Translations under genes and position numbers: made by a program | The notes under the pieces: model-generated | Database searches by the model: none | What the model was told of the DNA's origin: nothing | The model's input: only the letters and a program-made list of their open reading frames with translations | Assembly (NCBI RefSeq): GCF_004354045.1 | Contig: NZ_SMRT01000011.1 | Span: forward strand, 124,001 to 188,000 | DNA length: 64,000 bases | Source: Paenibacillus piri | GTDB lineage: Bacteria; Bacillota; Bacilli; Paenibacillales; NBRC-103111 | Reading direction: 5' to 3' | Shown: in pieces, positions 42,676 through 52,299 of the stretch | How positions within the stretch are numbered: position 1 is the first letter of the stretch | How the letters are laid out: every line of letters begins with the position of its first letter

Positions 42676-42829
42676 CTATTATAACCGATTTTTGCAAATG
42701 AGCAACCATATAAATAAAATTTTTATAGACGTTAAAGTTCGCAATTAATAAGAAATGATAATCAGCAATATTTGCTAATATATAAAGGGATACTTAACCA
42801 ATTTTATAGCAATTTCAAGGAGGATGGGA

Positions 42830-43501
42830 ATGGAAACGAACAAACAGGCACTTCCGCAAATTGTAAGCGAAGGCGAGTGGCAGACGGCTCGCGAACAGCT
42901 GCTCGTCAAAGAGAAGGAGCTCACTCGCGCGTTGGACGCGCTGGCCGCAGAACGCCGGAGGCTCCCGATGGTCCGGATCGACAAATCGTATGAGTTCGAG
43001 GGCGCGAACGGATCCGCGAGTCTGCTTGATCTGTTCGACGGGCGACGCCAGCTCATCGTCTACCACTTCATGATGGCGCCTGGCTCCGAACACCGCTGCC
43101 CGGGCTGTTCGTCCTTCACAGACAACATTGGCCATCTTGAACATCTGCATGCCCGCGATACAACGTTCATTCTGGTTTCCCCCGCGCCTTTATCACAAAT
43201 TGCCCCCTACAAGGAGCGCATGGGCTGGAAGGTGCCCTGGTTTTCTTCCAACGGCAACAGCTTCAACATCGACTGCGGTGCGGGCAGCGGCTTCGGTCTG
43301 AGCGTCTTCCTCCGTGATGGCGACAGCGTATTCCGCACTTATTTTACAACGTCGCGCGGTGTCGACAGAATCAGGGCCGACTTCAATCTCCTTGACCTGA
43401 CACCTTTCGGACGCCAGGAGGACTGGGAGGAATCACCCGAGGGATGGCCGCAAACCCGGCCATACATATGGTGGCGCCTGCATGACGAGTACGGAGATTG
43501 A
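42830..43501 (+). CDS. DUF899 family thioredoxin-like protein
   Basis: 223 residues. N-terminal helix with EWQTAREQLLVKEKELTRALDALAAERRRLP, then the thioredoxin-like core LLDLFDGRRQLIVYHFMMAP with CPGC in HRCPGCSSFTDN, DTTFILVSPAPLSQIAPYKERMGW, and the conserved C-terminus YIWWRLHDEY. DUF899 proteins are peroxiredoxin-like but of unproven activity. Start 42830 fits the AAGGAGG site at 42817-42823; ATG 42824 abuts that site. The Fur-type box upstream suggests metal- or stress-linked expression. Confidence 0.87.
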   Translation: METNKQALPQIVSEGEWQTAREQLLVKEKELTRALDALAAERRRLPMVRIDKSYEFEGANGSASLLDLFDGRRQLIVYHFMMAPGSEHRCPGCSSFTDNIGHLEHLHARDTTFILVSPAPLSQIAPYKERMGWKVPWFSSNGNSFNIDCGAGSGFGLSVFLRDGDSVFRTYFTTSRGVDRIRADFNLLDLTPFGRQEDWEESPEGWPQTRPYIWWRLHDEYGD

Positions 43502-43566
43502 TCCATATTAAATATTAAGCCGACAAGCATCAAAAAGGCCGCCATCAGCCATATATCGGCAGCCAA

Positions 43567-43605
43567 AGCGGCCCGCCTCCTCTTGGAGTGCGGGCCGCTC
43601 TTTAT
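43567..43605. terminator. Terminator between DUF899 and LacI genes
   Basis: 10-bp perfect stem AGCGGCCCGC (43567-43576) / GCGGGCCGCT (43590-43599), 13-base loop, CTTTAT tail. Confidence 0.7.
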
Positions 43606-43676
43606 GTTGATCAATAATCGGGAGATTGAAATTGCGTTGCGAGACAAGCTTTACGCTCCTAAGAGATCAAGGCCCT

Positions 43677-44663
43677 CTACAGGGACTCTCCTTCGATGAT
43701 CTTATACTCGATAAGAGGGGGGGAAGTCACCGCTGATTTATCTATTTGTTCCAAAAGAACATCGACTGCCAGCTTACCCATTTGTTCCACATTGTAATGA
43801 ACGGTTGTTAACTTTGGCGTAATGTATTTCAGTACATCGATATTATCGAACCCCAAGAGCCCGATGTCATCGGGAATACGAATTCCTTTATCCTTCAAGT
43901 AATTCATCGTTTCTAAGGCATACTGGTCACATGAACAAATAATGGCGGTACGTTTCAGCTTTAAATCGATATTATCCAGGGCGCGAATGTAATGTTTATC
44001 TGTCACGATAATAGGCTCCTCCGCAAAGTTCTTAAGGCGCATACCCTCGAGCAGTCCTTCCAACCTTTTTTCTTGTGTATAAATATTGCTTACACCGTGA
44101 TAAGCGAGAGGAGGACAAATGTAAACGATACGTTGATACCCTTTATCAATTACATATTGTACAGCGTCACTCATGGCACTCCGGTCGTCGATTCCGATAT
44201 AACTCCAATAGTCCGACAGCTTATTGCAAATGGTGACAATAGGGACATTAAACCGTTTCAAATACTGTTCAAAATCCGCTCCCTGATTGATCGGGAATAA
44301 GATGATTCCATCCACTTTCCGGTTCACAAGGTGTTCTATCGCTTGTTTCTCAGTTTCAAAGCTTTTATCTGTTAACAGGAGATTAACGAAATATTCCCGT
44401 TGTCTCGATTCCATTTCGATCGAATTCGTAAGCTGCGAAAAGGAACGATTATATAGATCAAAAAGGACCAACCCGATGGTTTTGGTCGTTCCTTTCGCCA
44501 AGCTGCGCGCTAAAAAGTCAGGCTGATAGTTGAGATCCGCAGCCACTTTCAATATTTTCTCTTTCGTTTTGAGACTAATCCCGGGCCTATCGTTCAGCGC
44601 TCTGTCCACGGTACCGTGGGACACCCCGCAAAGTTCGGCAATTTCTTTTATCGTAATGCTCAT
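43677..44663 (-). CDS. LacI family repressor of the arabinoside operon
   Basis: 328 residues: N-terminal LacI HTH (ITIKEIAELCGVSHGTVDRALNDRPGISLKTKEKILKVAADLNYQP) and a periplasmic-binding-protein-like sensor domain (IGLVLFDLYNRSFSQLTNSIE ... DDIGLLGFDNIDVLKYITPKLTTVHYNVEQMG). Start 44663 follows AGGAGG; one operator lies only 19 bases upstream, implying autoregulation. Divergent from the importer and arabinofuranosidase genes, whose region contains three more operators. Inducer likely an arabino-oligosaccharide or arabinose. Confidence 0.93.
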   Translation of the reverse strand: MSITIKEIAELCGVSHGTVDRALNDRPGISLKTKEKILKVAADLNYQPDFLARSLAKGTTKTIGLVLFDLYNRSFSQLTNSIEMESRQREYFVNLLLTDKSFETEKQAIEHLVNRKVDGIILFPINQGADFEQYLKRFNVPIVTICNKLSDYWSYIGIDDRSAMSDAVQYVIDKGYQRIVYICPPLAYHGVSNIYTQEKRLEGLLEGMRLKNFAEEPIIVTDKHYIRALDNIDLKLKRTAIICSCDQYALETMNYLKDKGIRIPDDIGLLGFDNIDVLKYITPKLTTVHYNVEQMGKLAVDVLLEQIDKSAVTSPPLIEYKIIEGESL

Positions 44664-44681
44664 CGGGGATCCTCCTGCATA

Positions 44682-44693
44682 GTGTGCGCACAC
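44682..44693. promoter_or_regulatory. LacI-type operator O1
   Basis: Perfect palindrome GTGTGCGCACAC just upstream of the lacI-family start codon. Confidence 0.75.
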
Positions 44694-44777
44694 GGTGTGA
44701 TTAACCCAAGTATAAATAGCTCCCCATTTTTTGTCAATAAAAACCGAACCATGTACAATTTATTTTAGCAGACCGTA

Positions 44778-44824
44778 TTGACAGTAAAAATATCCCAGTG
44801 TTATAGTAAACGTGTTCGCACACG
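44778..44824 (+). promoter_or_regulatory. Arabinoside operon promoter with operator O2
   Basis: -35 TTGACA (44778-44783), 18-bp spacer, -10 TATAGT (44802-44807), followed at once by operator CGTGTTCGCACACG (44811-44824), the position of a classical roadblock. A cre-like sequence TGAAAGCGAATACA (44832-44845, one mismatch to TGWNANCGNTNWCA) follows. The resulting leader would be about 320 bases. Confidence 0.75.
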
Positions 44825-44909
44825 AAAATTTTGAAAGCGAATACAGACAGCTTGGTTTCCGACTTTAAATTCGCTTAACGTGATAAGCGGCGTTTATTTT
44901 ACCACAAAC

Positions 44910-44923
44910 CGTGCGCGCACACG
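44910..44923. promoter_or_regulatory. LacI-type operator O3
   Basis: CGTGCGCGCACACG, one base off the perfect palindrome. Confidence 0.7.
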
Positions 44924-44974
44924 AAAAGTGATAATGGCTTGGACAACTAACACGCATATTTTTTAAAATAAAAA

Positions 44975-44988
44975 TGTGTGCGCACACG
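44975..44988. promoter_or_regulatory. LacI-type operator O4
   Basis: TGTGTGCGCACACG, containing the same 12-bp core as O1. O2 to O4 are 99 and 65 bases apart, suited to DNA looping. Confidence 0.75.
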
Positions 44989-45041
44989 TAAGTTGAAAAG
45001 TTAAGTAATCATGATTTCACTCGTTACCTCTCTCATTTTCA

Positions 45042-45055
45042 TGTTAACGCTTTCA
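45042..45055 (+). promoter_or_regulatory. CcpA cre site
   Basis: TGTTAACGCTTTCA matches the catabolite-repression consensus TGWNANCGNTNWCA at every fixed position. It lies 79 bases before the binding-protein start, as expected for glucose repression of a sugar operon. Confidence 0.75.
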
Positions 45056-45133
45056 CTATTTTCTTTATTACCCGCGTTACTAGCCTGAATTAAGGTTGAG
45101 TATATAATTATCTCATTTAGAGGGGGCAACAGT

Positions 45134-46447
45134 ATGTCAATCATGAAAAAACCGGTATTGTTAACCGTAAGCTCGATACTTTCCGCATCGCTCGTATTAG
45201 CGGGTTGCAGTGACTCAAGCGCACCGGCTCAAGGCACAGCTAAAGGCGGAGCAACAGAACTGACTCTATGGACCTTCAATGCACTTCATCAAAAATTTTA
45301 TGAGAATGCGGCCCAGAGATGGAATGATGCGAATGCAAATAAAAAAATTACACTTAAGGCAACTACCTATCCGTATGACGATATGCACAACAAGCTGCTG
45401 CTGGCGCTGCAATCCGGACAGGGAGCCCCGGATTTGGCCGATATTGAAATCAGTAAATTTTCCAATTACCTTAAGGGGGATAAACCGCCTCTGGTTGAGC
45501 TGGATGATATCGTAAAGCCGGTTTATGATAAGCTGGTCAAATCGAGAATGGATATTTACAGCAAGAACAATAAGTTTTATGGCATCGATTTTCACGTCGG
45601 CGCTGTTGTTATGTACTATAACAAAGAACTGCTCGACAAAGCGGGAATAAATCCGGATAGCATTAAAACATGGGAGGATTATTACCAGGCAGGGAAAAAA
45701 GTCGTCGCGGCTACTGGTAAGCCGATGACGACAATCGAGACTCGGGACCAGTGGTCTTTCTGGCCTCTCATTGTGCAGCAAGGATCCGATTACTTCGATA
45801 AGGACGGAAAAGTGAGTTTAGATAATGCAACCAATATTAAAACATTGGAATTTCTCAAAACATTAGAGGATCAAAAAGTCGCCGTTGCTGCTCCGGGCGG
45901 CGGCCACCACAAAGAAGAATACTATGGATTTATGAACAAAGGCGGCGCTGCCTCCGTTATGATGCCAATTTGGTATATGGGCAGATTTACGGAATATATG
46001 CCGGATCTTAAAGGGAAAATTATTATCCGTCCGATGCCTGCATGGACAGCAGGGGGCAAAAGATCTGCAGGTATGGGCGGTACAGGAACTTCAATAACGA
46101 ACCAGTCCAAAAATATCAGTCTTGCTAAGGAATTCCTCGCTTATGCGAAATTGTCCGAGGAGGGGAACAAGAAGATCTGGGAAGAGCTCGGCTTTGATCC
46201 CATTCGGTGGGATGTATGGGACTCTCCGGAGTTGAAAGCGGACAATAAATTTACCCAATATTTCGGAAAAGGAATTTTTGATATGCTTTTGCAGATTAAA
46301 GGTGAAATCGATTCTCCCCATACGACCGAAAAAATACCGTTTGCAGCCGATTTGGTGAAAAAGAATGTCATTTTCAAAGTGATTGAAGAAAAAAGCGCAA
46401 CGCCTGAGCAAGTCCTGAAGGATGCTGCAAATGAACTAAGAAAATAA
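45134..46447 (+). CDS. Sugar ABC substrate-binding lipoprotein (arabino-oligosaccharide importer)
   Basis: 437 residues, lipobox VLAGC (Cys about 24), then ELTLWTFNALHQKFYENAAQRW and GAPDLADIEISKF, typical of CUT1 binding proteins. Start 45134 follows AGAGGGGG. It is followed by two permeases and a GH51 arabinofuranosidase, and preceded by LacI operators, so arabinan- or arabinoxylan-derived oligosaccharides are the likely ligand, as in AraNPQ of B. subtilis. Confidence 0.92.
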   Translation: MSIMKKPVLLTVSSILSASLVLAGCSDSSAPAQGTAKGGATELTLWTFNALHQKFYENAAQRWNDANANKKITLKATTYPYDDMHNKLLLALQSGQGAPDLADIEISKFSNYLKGDKPPLVELDDIVKPVYDKLVKSRMDIYSKNNKFYGIDFHVGAVVMYYNKELLDKAGINPDSIKTWEDYYQAGKKVVAATGKPMTTIETRDQWSFWPLIVQQGSDYFDKDGKVSLDNATNIKTLEFLKTLEDQKVAVAAPGGGHHKEEYYGFMNKGGAASVMMPIWYMGRFTEYMPDLKGKIIIRPMPAWTAGGKRSAGMGGTGTSITNQSKNISLAKEFLAYAKLSEEGNKKIWEELGFDPIRWDVWDSPELKADNKFTQYFGKGIFDMLLQIKGEIDSPHTTEKIPFAADLVKKNVIFKVIEEKSATPEQVLKDAANELRK

Positions 46448-46588
46448 ATACGCTCGGCAAATCGTTGGCCTTGGTATCAGGGCCAATGATTTGTACCGGT
46501 TCAACAAGTCTGTGCTTACGAAATAATTTTCTGGCGAGTGTATGCTTACAAAGCAGGCTTTCCATCGGAAAGTGCTGGGGGAGAGAAG

Positions 46589-47533
46589 ATGAATAATAAA
46601 ACGGCAGTTCAAGAACAGCTTATGGCGGTAAATAATTCGGGAAGGTGGATTAAGCGTGCTTTTTATTCCCAACACGCAGCGCCCTATGTGTTTATTTCAC
46701 CGTTCGTAATTACCTTTCTTCTGTTCCAATTGTATCCGATTATTAGCTCCGTTATTATGAGTTTCCAGGAAATTATCCCTGGAGAAACCAAGTTTATCGG
46801 ACTTAAAAATTATCAAGACCTTAACAATGAACATTTTTTTAAGGCAATATGGAACAGCCTTCGTTATACGTTCTGGTCGCTGGTCGTGCTTCTGCCATTT
46901 CCGATGCTGTTGGCCGTCTTTTTAAACTCCACCAACATGGTTGCCAAAAACTTTTTCCGGTCTACGCTGTTTATGCCTGCTCTTACATCCATCATTGTGG
47001 GCGGTGCGATTTTCAGACTTGTTTTCGGTACATTGGAAACAGCGCCGGCGAATGTTTTCTTATCCTTATTTGGGTTTGAATCGGTCAAATGGACTTCCAG
47101 CGCGGGGGCAGGCATGTTCATTATGGTCGCTTTGGCTTCTTGGCGTTGGATGGGCGTCAACCTTATTTATTTTCTTTCCGGACTGCAGAGCATTCCTCAA
47201 GAGCTGTATGAGGCAGCGGAAATGGATGGGGCCAACCGGTTCACCCAATTTTTTAGAATTACGCTCCCATTATTGAAGCCGGTAACGGTATATGTGCTGA
47301 CGATCAGTATTTTCGGCGGGTTTGCCATGTTTACGGAGAGCTTCGTTTTCTGGAACACACAATCCCCTTCAGATATTGGCCTTACCATTGTCGGATATTT
47401 ATATCAACAGAGCTTCGAGTTTTTTAACATGGGCTTCGGATCAGCTATCGGTATTGCTTTCCTGTTTATCGTCTTGTCGATTAACATTCTCCAGTTACTT
47501 ATCACCGGCCAGTTCAGAAAGGAGAACGAATAG
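46589..47533 (+). CDS. Sugar ABC permease (AraP-like)
   Basis: 314 residues with six or seven hydrophobic segments after a ~35-residue cytoplasmic N-terminus. The EAA loop reads QELYEAAEMDGANRFTQFFRITLPLLKPV, typical of MalF/AraP permeases. Start 46589 follows GGGGGAGAG. Partner of the next permease; no ATPase gene in the operon, so a shared MsmX-type ATPase is expected. Confidence 0.92.
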   Translation: MNNKTAVQEQLMAVNNSGRWIKRAFYSQHAAPYVFISPFVITFLLFQLYPIISSVIMSFQEIIPGETKFIGLKNYQDLNNEHFFKAIWNSLRYTFWSLVVLLPFPMLLAVFLNSTNMVAKNFFRSTLFMPALTSIIVGGAIFRLVFGTLETAPANVFLSLFGFESVKWTSSAGAGMFIMVALASWRWMGVNLIYFLSGLQSIPQELYEAAEMDGANRFTQFFRITLPLLKPVTVYVLTISIFGGFAMFTESFVFWNTQSPSDIGLTIVGYLYQQSFEFFNMGFGSAIGIAFLFIVLSINILQLLITGQFRKENE

Positions 47534-47536
47534 ACT

Positions 47537-48373
47537 ATGACATACACAGATAAATTGCAACGGGGCGTTCTTTTCGTAGTTTTTGTCATATTGGCTGTTG
47601 TCGCCTTGTTTCCTTTCTATGCTCTATTATTGGCATCATTCAAACCGCCAACCGAGCTGCTGAGGTATGGGTTGAATCTCAAGCTGCAGATCGACCTGTT
47701 AAGCTTCAAAAACTACCTCTATCTGTTTATGGGAGGCAAGGTTTATTTTACTTGGTATGCTAACAGCTTGTTGATTACTTTCTTGGCCACGCTGTTAACG
47801 TTGCTGTTATCGTCGCTTGTCGGCTATGGCCTGGCGGTTTATCAATTTAAAGGAAGAAACTTAACCTTTTTACTCGTCTTATTTGTAATGATGGTACCTG
47901 TTGAAATAATTATGCTGCCGTTATATAAAATGTCGATTGCCTTGAAGTTAATTGATTCGTATTGGGGCGTAGTTATTCCATTTGCGGTATCTCCTTTTGC
48001 CGTTTTCTTCTTTAGGCAATTTGCAGTGGGGATTCCAAAAGATTTTCTGGATGCGGGACGAATCGATGGCTGTACGGAATACGGCATTTTCTTTAAAATA
48101 ATGGCACCGTTAATGGCTCCGGCATTTGGAGCTATGGCGATTCTGCAAGCGCTGCATCATTGGAATAACTTTATATGGCCGTTGATCGTGCTGCGTACGG
48201 ATACTAAATTTACGCTTCCGATCGGACTGTCGTCTCTTCTTACGCCTTATGGAAATAATTACAGCATTCTTTTATCGGGGTGCATCATGTCCGTCCTTCC
48301 GTTATTAATTTTGTTTATCGCATTCCAACGCTACTTTATCTCCGGTCTGACCGTTGGAGGAGTTAAGGGGTAG
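47537..48373 (+). CDS. Sugar ABC permease (AraQ-like)
   Basis: 278 residues, six hydrophobic segments, EAA loop FLDAGRIDGCTEYGIFFKIMAPLMAPA and the C-terminal ISGLTVGGVKG typical of MalG/AraQ. It starts three bases after the AraP-like gene and is followed 51 bases later by the arabinofuranosidase. Confidence 0.92.
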   Translation: MTYTDKLQRGVLFVVFVILAVVALFPFYALLLASFKPPTELLRYGLNLKLQIDLLSFKNYLYLFMGGKVYFTWYANSLLITFLATLLTLLLSSLVGYGLAVYQFKGRNLTFLLVLFVMMVPVEIIMLPLYKMSIALKLIDSYWGVVIPFAVSPFAVFFFRQFAVGIPKDFLDAGRIDGCTEYGIFFKIMAPLMAPAFGAMAILQALHHWNNFIWPLIVLRTDTKFTLPIGLSSLLTPYGNNYSILLSGCIMSVLPLLILFIAFQRYFISGLTVGGVKG

Positions 48374-48424
48374 CGAATTGCATCACCGACACTTCATTAA
48401 GAGACAAAAGAGGGAGTAAACCAT

Positions 48425-49936
48425 ATGTTGAATCTAAAAAAAGCGAAAATGATCCTGGACAAAGACTTCAAAATAGCACAAATTGACAAACGAATTTACG
48501 GTTCTTTTATTGAACATCTCGGTCGCGCGGTATACGAAGGAATTTACGAGCCCGGACATCCGCTTGCCGACGATCAAGGATTCCGTAAAGATGTCATTAG
48601 TCTTGTCAAAGAATTGAATGTGCCGATCATCCGTTATCCCGGCGGAAACTTCGTTTCGGGTTACAATTGGGAGGACGGCGTAGGACCAAAGGCCGATCGT
48701 CCGCGACGACTGGAGCTTGCATGGAGAACCGTTGAAATAAATGAAGTGGGGACGAATGAATTTGCGGATTGGGCCAAGAAGGTTGATTCCGAAGTCAATA
48801 TGGCCGTTAACTTGGGGACACGAGGGATTGATGCCGCCAGAAATTTGGTCGAATACTGCAACCATCCATCCGGGTCATACTGGAGCGATCTCCGTATTTC
48901 TCACGGCTACAAAAATCCGCATAAATTTCAAACATGGTGCCTTGGCAACGAAATGGACGGACCTTGGCAGATCGGACATAAAACTGCTGTAGAGTATGGC
49001 CGTATCGCAAGCGAAGCGGCAAAGGTCATGAAGTGGGTGGATCCGACCATTGAACTTGTAGCTTGCGGAAGCTCGAGCAGCAGTATGCCAACCTTTGCCG
49101 ATTGGGAAGCTACGGTTTTGGATCATACTTACGATCAAGTGGAATATATTTCACTGCATCAATATTATGGGAACCGGGATCATGATACGGCCAACTTTGT
49201 TGCGCGTTCTCTCGATATGGATGCCTTTATTCGCTCAGTAACAGCGATTTGCGATTATGTGAAGGCGAAGAAGCGAAGCAAGAAGAACATCAACCTATCC
49301 TTTGATGAATGGAACGTATGGTACCACTCCAACGAAGCGGATCGAAAGATGGATCCTTGGCAGATTGCTCCCCATCAGCTTGAGGATGTGTATACATTCG
49401 AGGATGCCATTCTGGTAGGCTGCATGCTGATTACGATGCTCAAACATGCGGACCGGGTGAAGATAGCTTGTATGGCACAGTTAGTTAATGTTATTGCACC
49501 GATCATGACGGACAGAGGGGGCGCTGCTTGGAAACAAACGATTTTCTACCCGTATATGCATGCTTCAGTATTTGGAAGGGGCACCGCATTGAACTCCATT
49601 ATTTCGTCTCCATTATATGACAGTAAGGATTTTACAGATGTGCCTTATCTGGAATCGACCGCTGTATATAATGAGGAAACGGATGAACTCACGATTTTTG
49701 CAGTCAATCGGGATTTAGAAGAGCCATTGCTGCTGGAATGTGACGTTCGGAATTTTGAGGGCTACCGAGTCATCGAACATATCGTGCTTGAGCACAATGA
49801 TGCAAAGGCTCGAAATACGATCAGCAATCCTGCGAATGTGATTCCGCACAACAGAGGAAACGCGGAGATTAAAGACGGCTATATCCAGTCTACATTGTCT
49901 AAGTTTTCGTGGAATGTTATTCGGCTGTCGAAATAA
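48425..49936 (+). CDS. abfA: Alpha-L-arabinofuranosidase, GH51
   Basis: 503 residues, normal GH51 length. Acid/base Glu in WCLGNEMDGPW and nucleophile Glu in SFDEWNVWY are both present, as are the N-terminal RIYGSFIEHLGRAVYEGIYEPG and IIRYPGGNFVSGYNWEDGVGP segments. No signal peptide: cytoplasmic, removing terminal alpha-arabinofuranosyl residues from imported oligosaccharides. The last gene of the LacI-controlled operon. Confidence 0.95.
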   Translation: MLNLKKAKMILDKDFKIAQIDKRIYGSFIEHLGRAVYEGIYEPGHPLADDQGFRKDVISLVKELNVPIIRYPGGNFVSGYNWEDGVGPKADRPRRLELAWRTVEINEVGTNEFADWAKKVDSEVNMAVNLGTRGIDAARNLVEYCNHPSGSYWSDLRISHGYKNPHKFQTWCLGNEMDGPWQIGHKTAVEYGRIASEAAKVMKWVDPTIELVACGSSSSSMPTFADWEATVLDHTYDQVEYISLHQYYGNRDHDTANFVARSLDMDAFIRSVTAICDYVKAKKRSKKNINLSFDEWNVWYHSNEADRKMDPWQIAPHQLEDVYTFEDAILVGCMLITMLKHADRVKIACMAQLVNVIAPIMTDRGGAAWKQTIFYPYMHASVFGRGTALNSIISSPLYDSKDFTDVPYLESTAVYNEETDELTIFAVNRDLEEPLLLECDVRNFEGYRVIEHIVLEHNDAKARNTISNPANVIPHNRGNAEIKDGYIQSTLSKFSWNVIRLSK

Positions 49937-49995
49937 CCCTGGCTGCTTACGGTATTGATCCTTAAAATCTGTAAGCACCATACGAAGCTGACTAT

Positions 49996-50040
49996 AACCG
50001 CCACCGCCTGTATTGATTGGGTTTGTGGCGGTTTGTGTAT
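49996..50040 (+). terminator. Terminator after abfA
   Basis: AACCGCCAC (49996-50004) pairs with GTGGCGGTT (50025-50033), 20-base loop, then TGTGTATCC; T-run is short. Confidence 0.55.
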
Positions 50041-50148
50041 CCGTTTCAGACCATTTGTGATATATCGCCGTTGCACTTTCCTTGAAGCGAGGCATAGTAT
50101 AAGATAGTCTATGAGCAGGATGATGCAGAGAGGAAAGTGAACGAAGCA

Positions 50149-50733
50149 ATGAAAACAATAGCTGTATTTTGTGGATCAGGTACCGGAAAAGACCCCATCT
50201 ATATGAATGAGGCCAGGAAGCTGGGACAAACGTTAGCAGCGCATGGATTGGATCTTGTGTACGGTGGAGCCGTCGTTGGCTGTATGGGTGCCGTCGCCGA
50301 TGCGGTATTGGAATCGGGCGGCAAGGTCATCGGAGTGATCCCCCAAAAATTGGTGAATGTTGAAATCGCGCATAACCATCTGACCGAGCTTCATGTCGTG
50401 GAAACGATGCATGAAAGAAAGGCGCTCATGGCACAGTACGCTGATGGCTTTATCGCACTCCCTGGCGGGACAGGCACCTTGGAAGAATGGTTTGAAGTTT
50501 TTACATGGGCACAGCTAGGGTATCATAACAAGCCGTGCGCCTTGCTTAACATTAATCAATACTATACGCCGATTTTATCGCTCTTTGACCATATGGTTGA
50601 ACAAGGGTTTGTAAAAGGAGCGTATAAAGATTTAATTGTAACCGACGATGATTCAGCCCGCTTAATTGATAAGCTCAAGAGCTACAAAGCGGAGTATGTA
50701 CATAAATGGAGCGCCTCATCAGTTAACGGATAA
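50149..50733 (+). CDS. LOG family protein (nucleoside 5'-monophosphate phosphoribohydrolase)
   Basis: 194 residues, Rossmann-like LOG fold with IAVFCGSGTGKDP, LVYGGAVVGCMGAVAD and the signature PGGTGTLEEWFE. Enzymes of this family release the base from cytokinin riboside monophosphates or other nucleotides; the older label is lysine decarboxylase-like. Start: ATG 50149 is preferred to GTG 50137, which is too close to GAGAGGA. Stands alone with a terminator downstream. Confidence 0.9.
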   Translation: MKTIAVFCGSGTGKDPIYMNEARKLGQTLAAHGLDLVYGGAVVGCMGAVADAVLESGGKVIGVIPQKLVNVEIAHNHLTELHVVETMHERKALMAQYADGFIALPGGTGTLEEWFEVFTWAQLGYHNKPCALLNINQYYTPILSLFDHMVEQGFVKGAYKDLIVTDDDSARLIDKLKSYKAEYVHKWSASSVNG

Positions 50734-50757
50734 AAGCCGCTCCATAAAATTCGGAAG

Positions 50758-50784
50758 CAGGCTGCCGCACGGCGGCCTGTTTGT
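50758..50784 (+). terminator. Terminator after LOG gene
   Basis: CAGGCTGCCG (50758-50767) pairs with CGGCGGCCTG (50770-50779) with one T-G wobble; tail TTTGTGC. Confidence 0.6.
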
Positions 50785-50889
50785 GCTTGTATAGGAAATG
50801 TTGCGCAGACAGATTAACTATACCTGAATAAGCTTTTGACTATCAAACATACTATGGGTACTATTGGGATGAAGGAGGGAAGAAGGTTT

Positions 50890-51839
50890 ATGAACAAAAT
50901 AAAATCCATGTTGAACCATCATTACGATCAACATATTATAGACGTTTTACCGCAGCAGGGCGGCTGGTCGGCACTTGCCTTTAAAGTGTGCGCCAACAAG
51001 CAGAGCTTCTTCTTGAAGATTTATGAAAAACGCAGAGCATCCACCCTTAGATGGACCGCTCTTATCGATATATATATACCGATCACGATTTGGCTCATGT
51101 GGCATAGCCGCTTGAAGGCTAAAATTCCTGTCCCTGTATTAACAAAGGACGGTCATTACAAGTGTGAAGATGAGGATGGCATTTATTTGCTTTTTGAATA
51201 TATCGAAGGAGAAACCATTGGAGATAAAGATTTAACAGGCGAGCAAGTTCGCCAGCTTTCGGAACTAATATCGGAGCTTCATTTATTTGGCGAAGATGTG
51301 TCTGTTGAAACGGATACGGATGCTATCAAGGAAAATTTTGAAGTCCCGTTTCTGCAGAGGCTGAGAGATTTACTTGTTAAGGAGTTTCATCGCATTCCAA
51401 CTGATGTTAGAGAAGCGATAACCCTCACATCGAACAAATAAATAGTTGGATAAATATCGTTGAAATGCTGTCTCTGCGCTTGAAGAGCAGCCATATAAGA
51501 ATGGCTCTGTGCCATACGTATATTCACAATTGGAATCTGATGCAGTCCGGGCAACAACTCATATTGATTGATTGGGAAGGTCTGAAATTGGCTCCCGTTG
51601 AAGCGGATCTGATGTTTCTGACTGACAAGCCGTACTATCATGATTTTTTAACCGTCTATCAAAAAAAGCATCCCCATTTTGTCATCAATCCCGATGCACT
51701 GCAGTTTTACCAGGGCAGACGTAAATTGGAAGATATATGGGAATTTATCGAGCAGATTTTAAATGATAAGCAAGTGGGGGATGCAAGAACTACTACCTTA
51801 AAAAGCTTAAGAAAAGTATTGAAAGAGATTGACGACTAG
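50890..51839 (+). pseudogene. Aminoglycoside-phosphotransferase family protein, frameshifted
   Basis: The N-terminal lobe (50890-51441, MNKIKSMLNHHYDQHIIDVL ... LFEYIEGETIGDKDL) stops early; the rest continues in another frame from about 51423 (PHIEQINSWINIVEMLSLRL ... ILIDWEGLKLAPVEADLMFL) to 51839. The halves join without loss, so one frameshift broke the gene. The catalytic loop reads CHTYIHNWNLM where CHTDIHxxNLM is expected: the catalytic Asp is now Tyr. The second motif DWE is intact. Non-functional as read, unless the frameshift is a sequencing error. Confidence 0.82.
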
Positions 51840-52032
51840 GAAGTTGCGACTTTTCACACATCATTGCCGGGCAGCGGATTCATAATCAGTATATAATTAA
51901 TATGGTTAATAATAAGTTTCGTTTAGTATTTATCAATTCGCTTACAGAAGGAAAATGGAATAGGCTGTCGAAGTTTTTTGAGGTTGTAAAAAATACTTAA
52001 ACCTTGCAATTCAAGGGAGAAAGGACTTTTAA

Positions 52033-52293
52033 ATGGTCATTGCTATTAAAATACCGAAAGAACAAAAAACAGAAATGATTAGGGACGTTCAAGCTTATTT
52101 TGAAGAAGAGCGTTCAGAAAGCATAGGGGATTTAGGGGCAGAGCAATTCATCGATTATATGATTAAAGTTCTTGGGCCGCATATTTATAACCAGGCAATA
52201 GAAGACTCGAGGAAATTAATAAGCGAAAAAATGAATCAACTGGATGATGAATTGTACACGCTCGAAAAACCTATTCAAAACTGGAAAAGGTGA
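52033..52293 (+). CDS. DUF2164 family protein
   Basis: 86 residues: IKIPKEQKTEMIRDVQAYFEEERSESIGDLGAEQFIDYMIKVLGPHIYNQAIEDS, the characteristic DUF2164 pattern. Function unknown; a small cytoplasmic protein. AAGGGAGAAAGGA precedes the ATG. Confidence 0.85.
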   Translation: MVIAIKIPKEQKTEMIRDVQAYFEEERSESIGDLGAEQFIDYMIKVLGPHIYNQAIEDSRKLISEKMNQLDDELYTLEKPIQNWKR

Positions 52294-52299
52294 GCCCCT

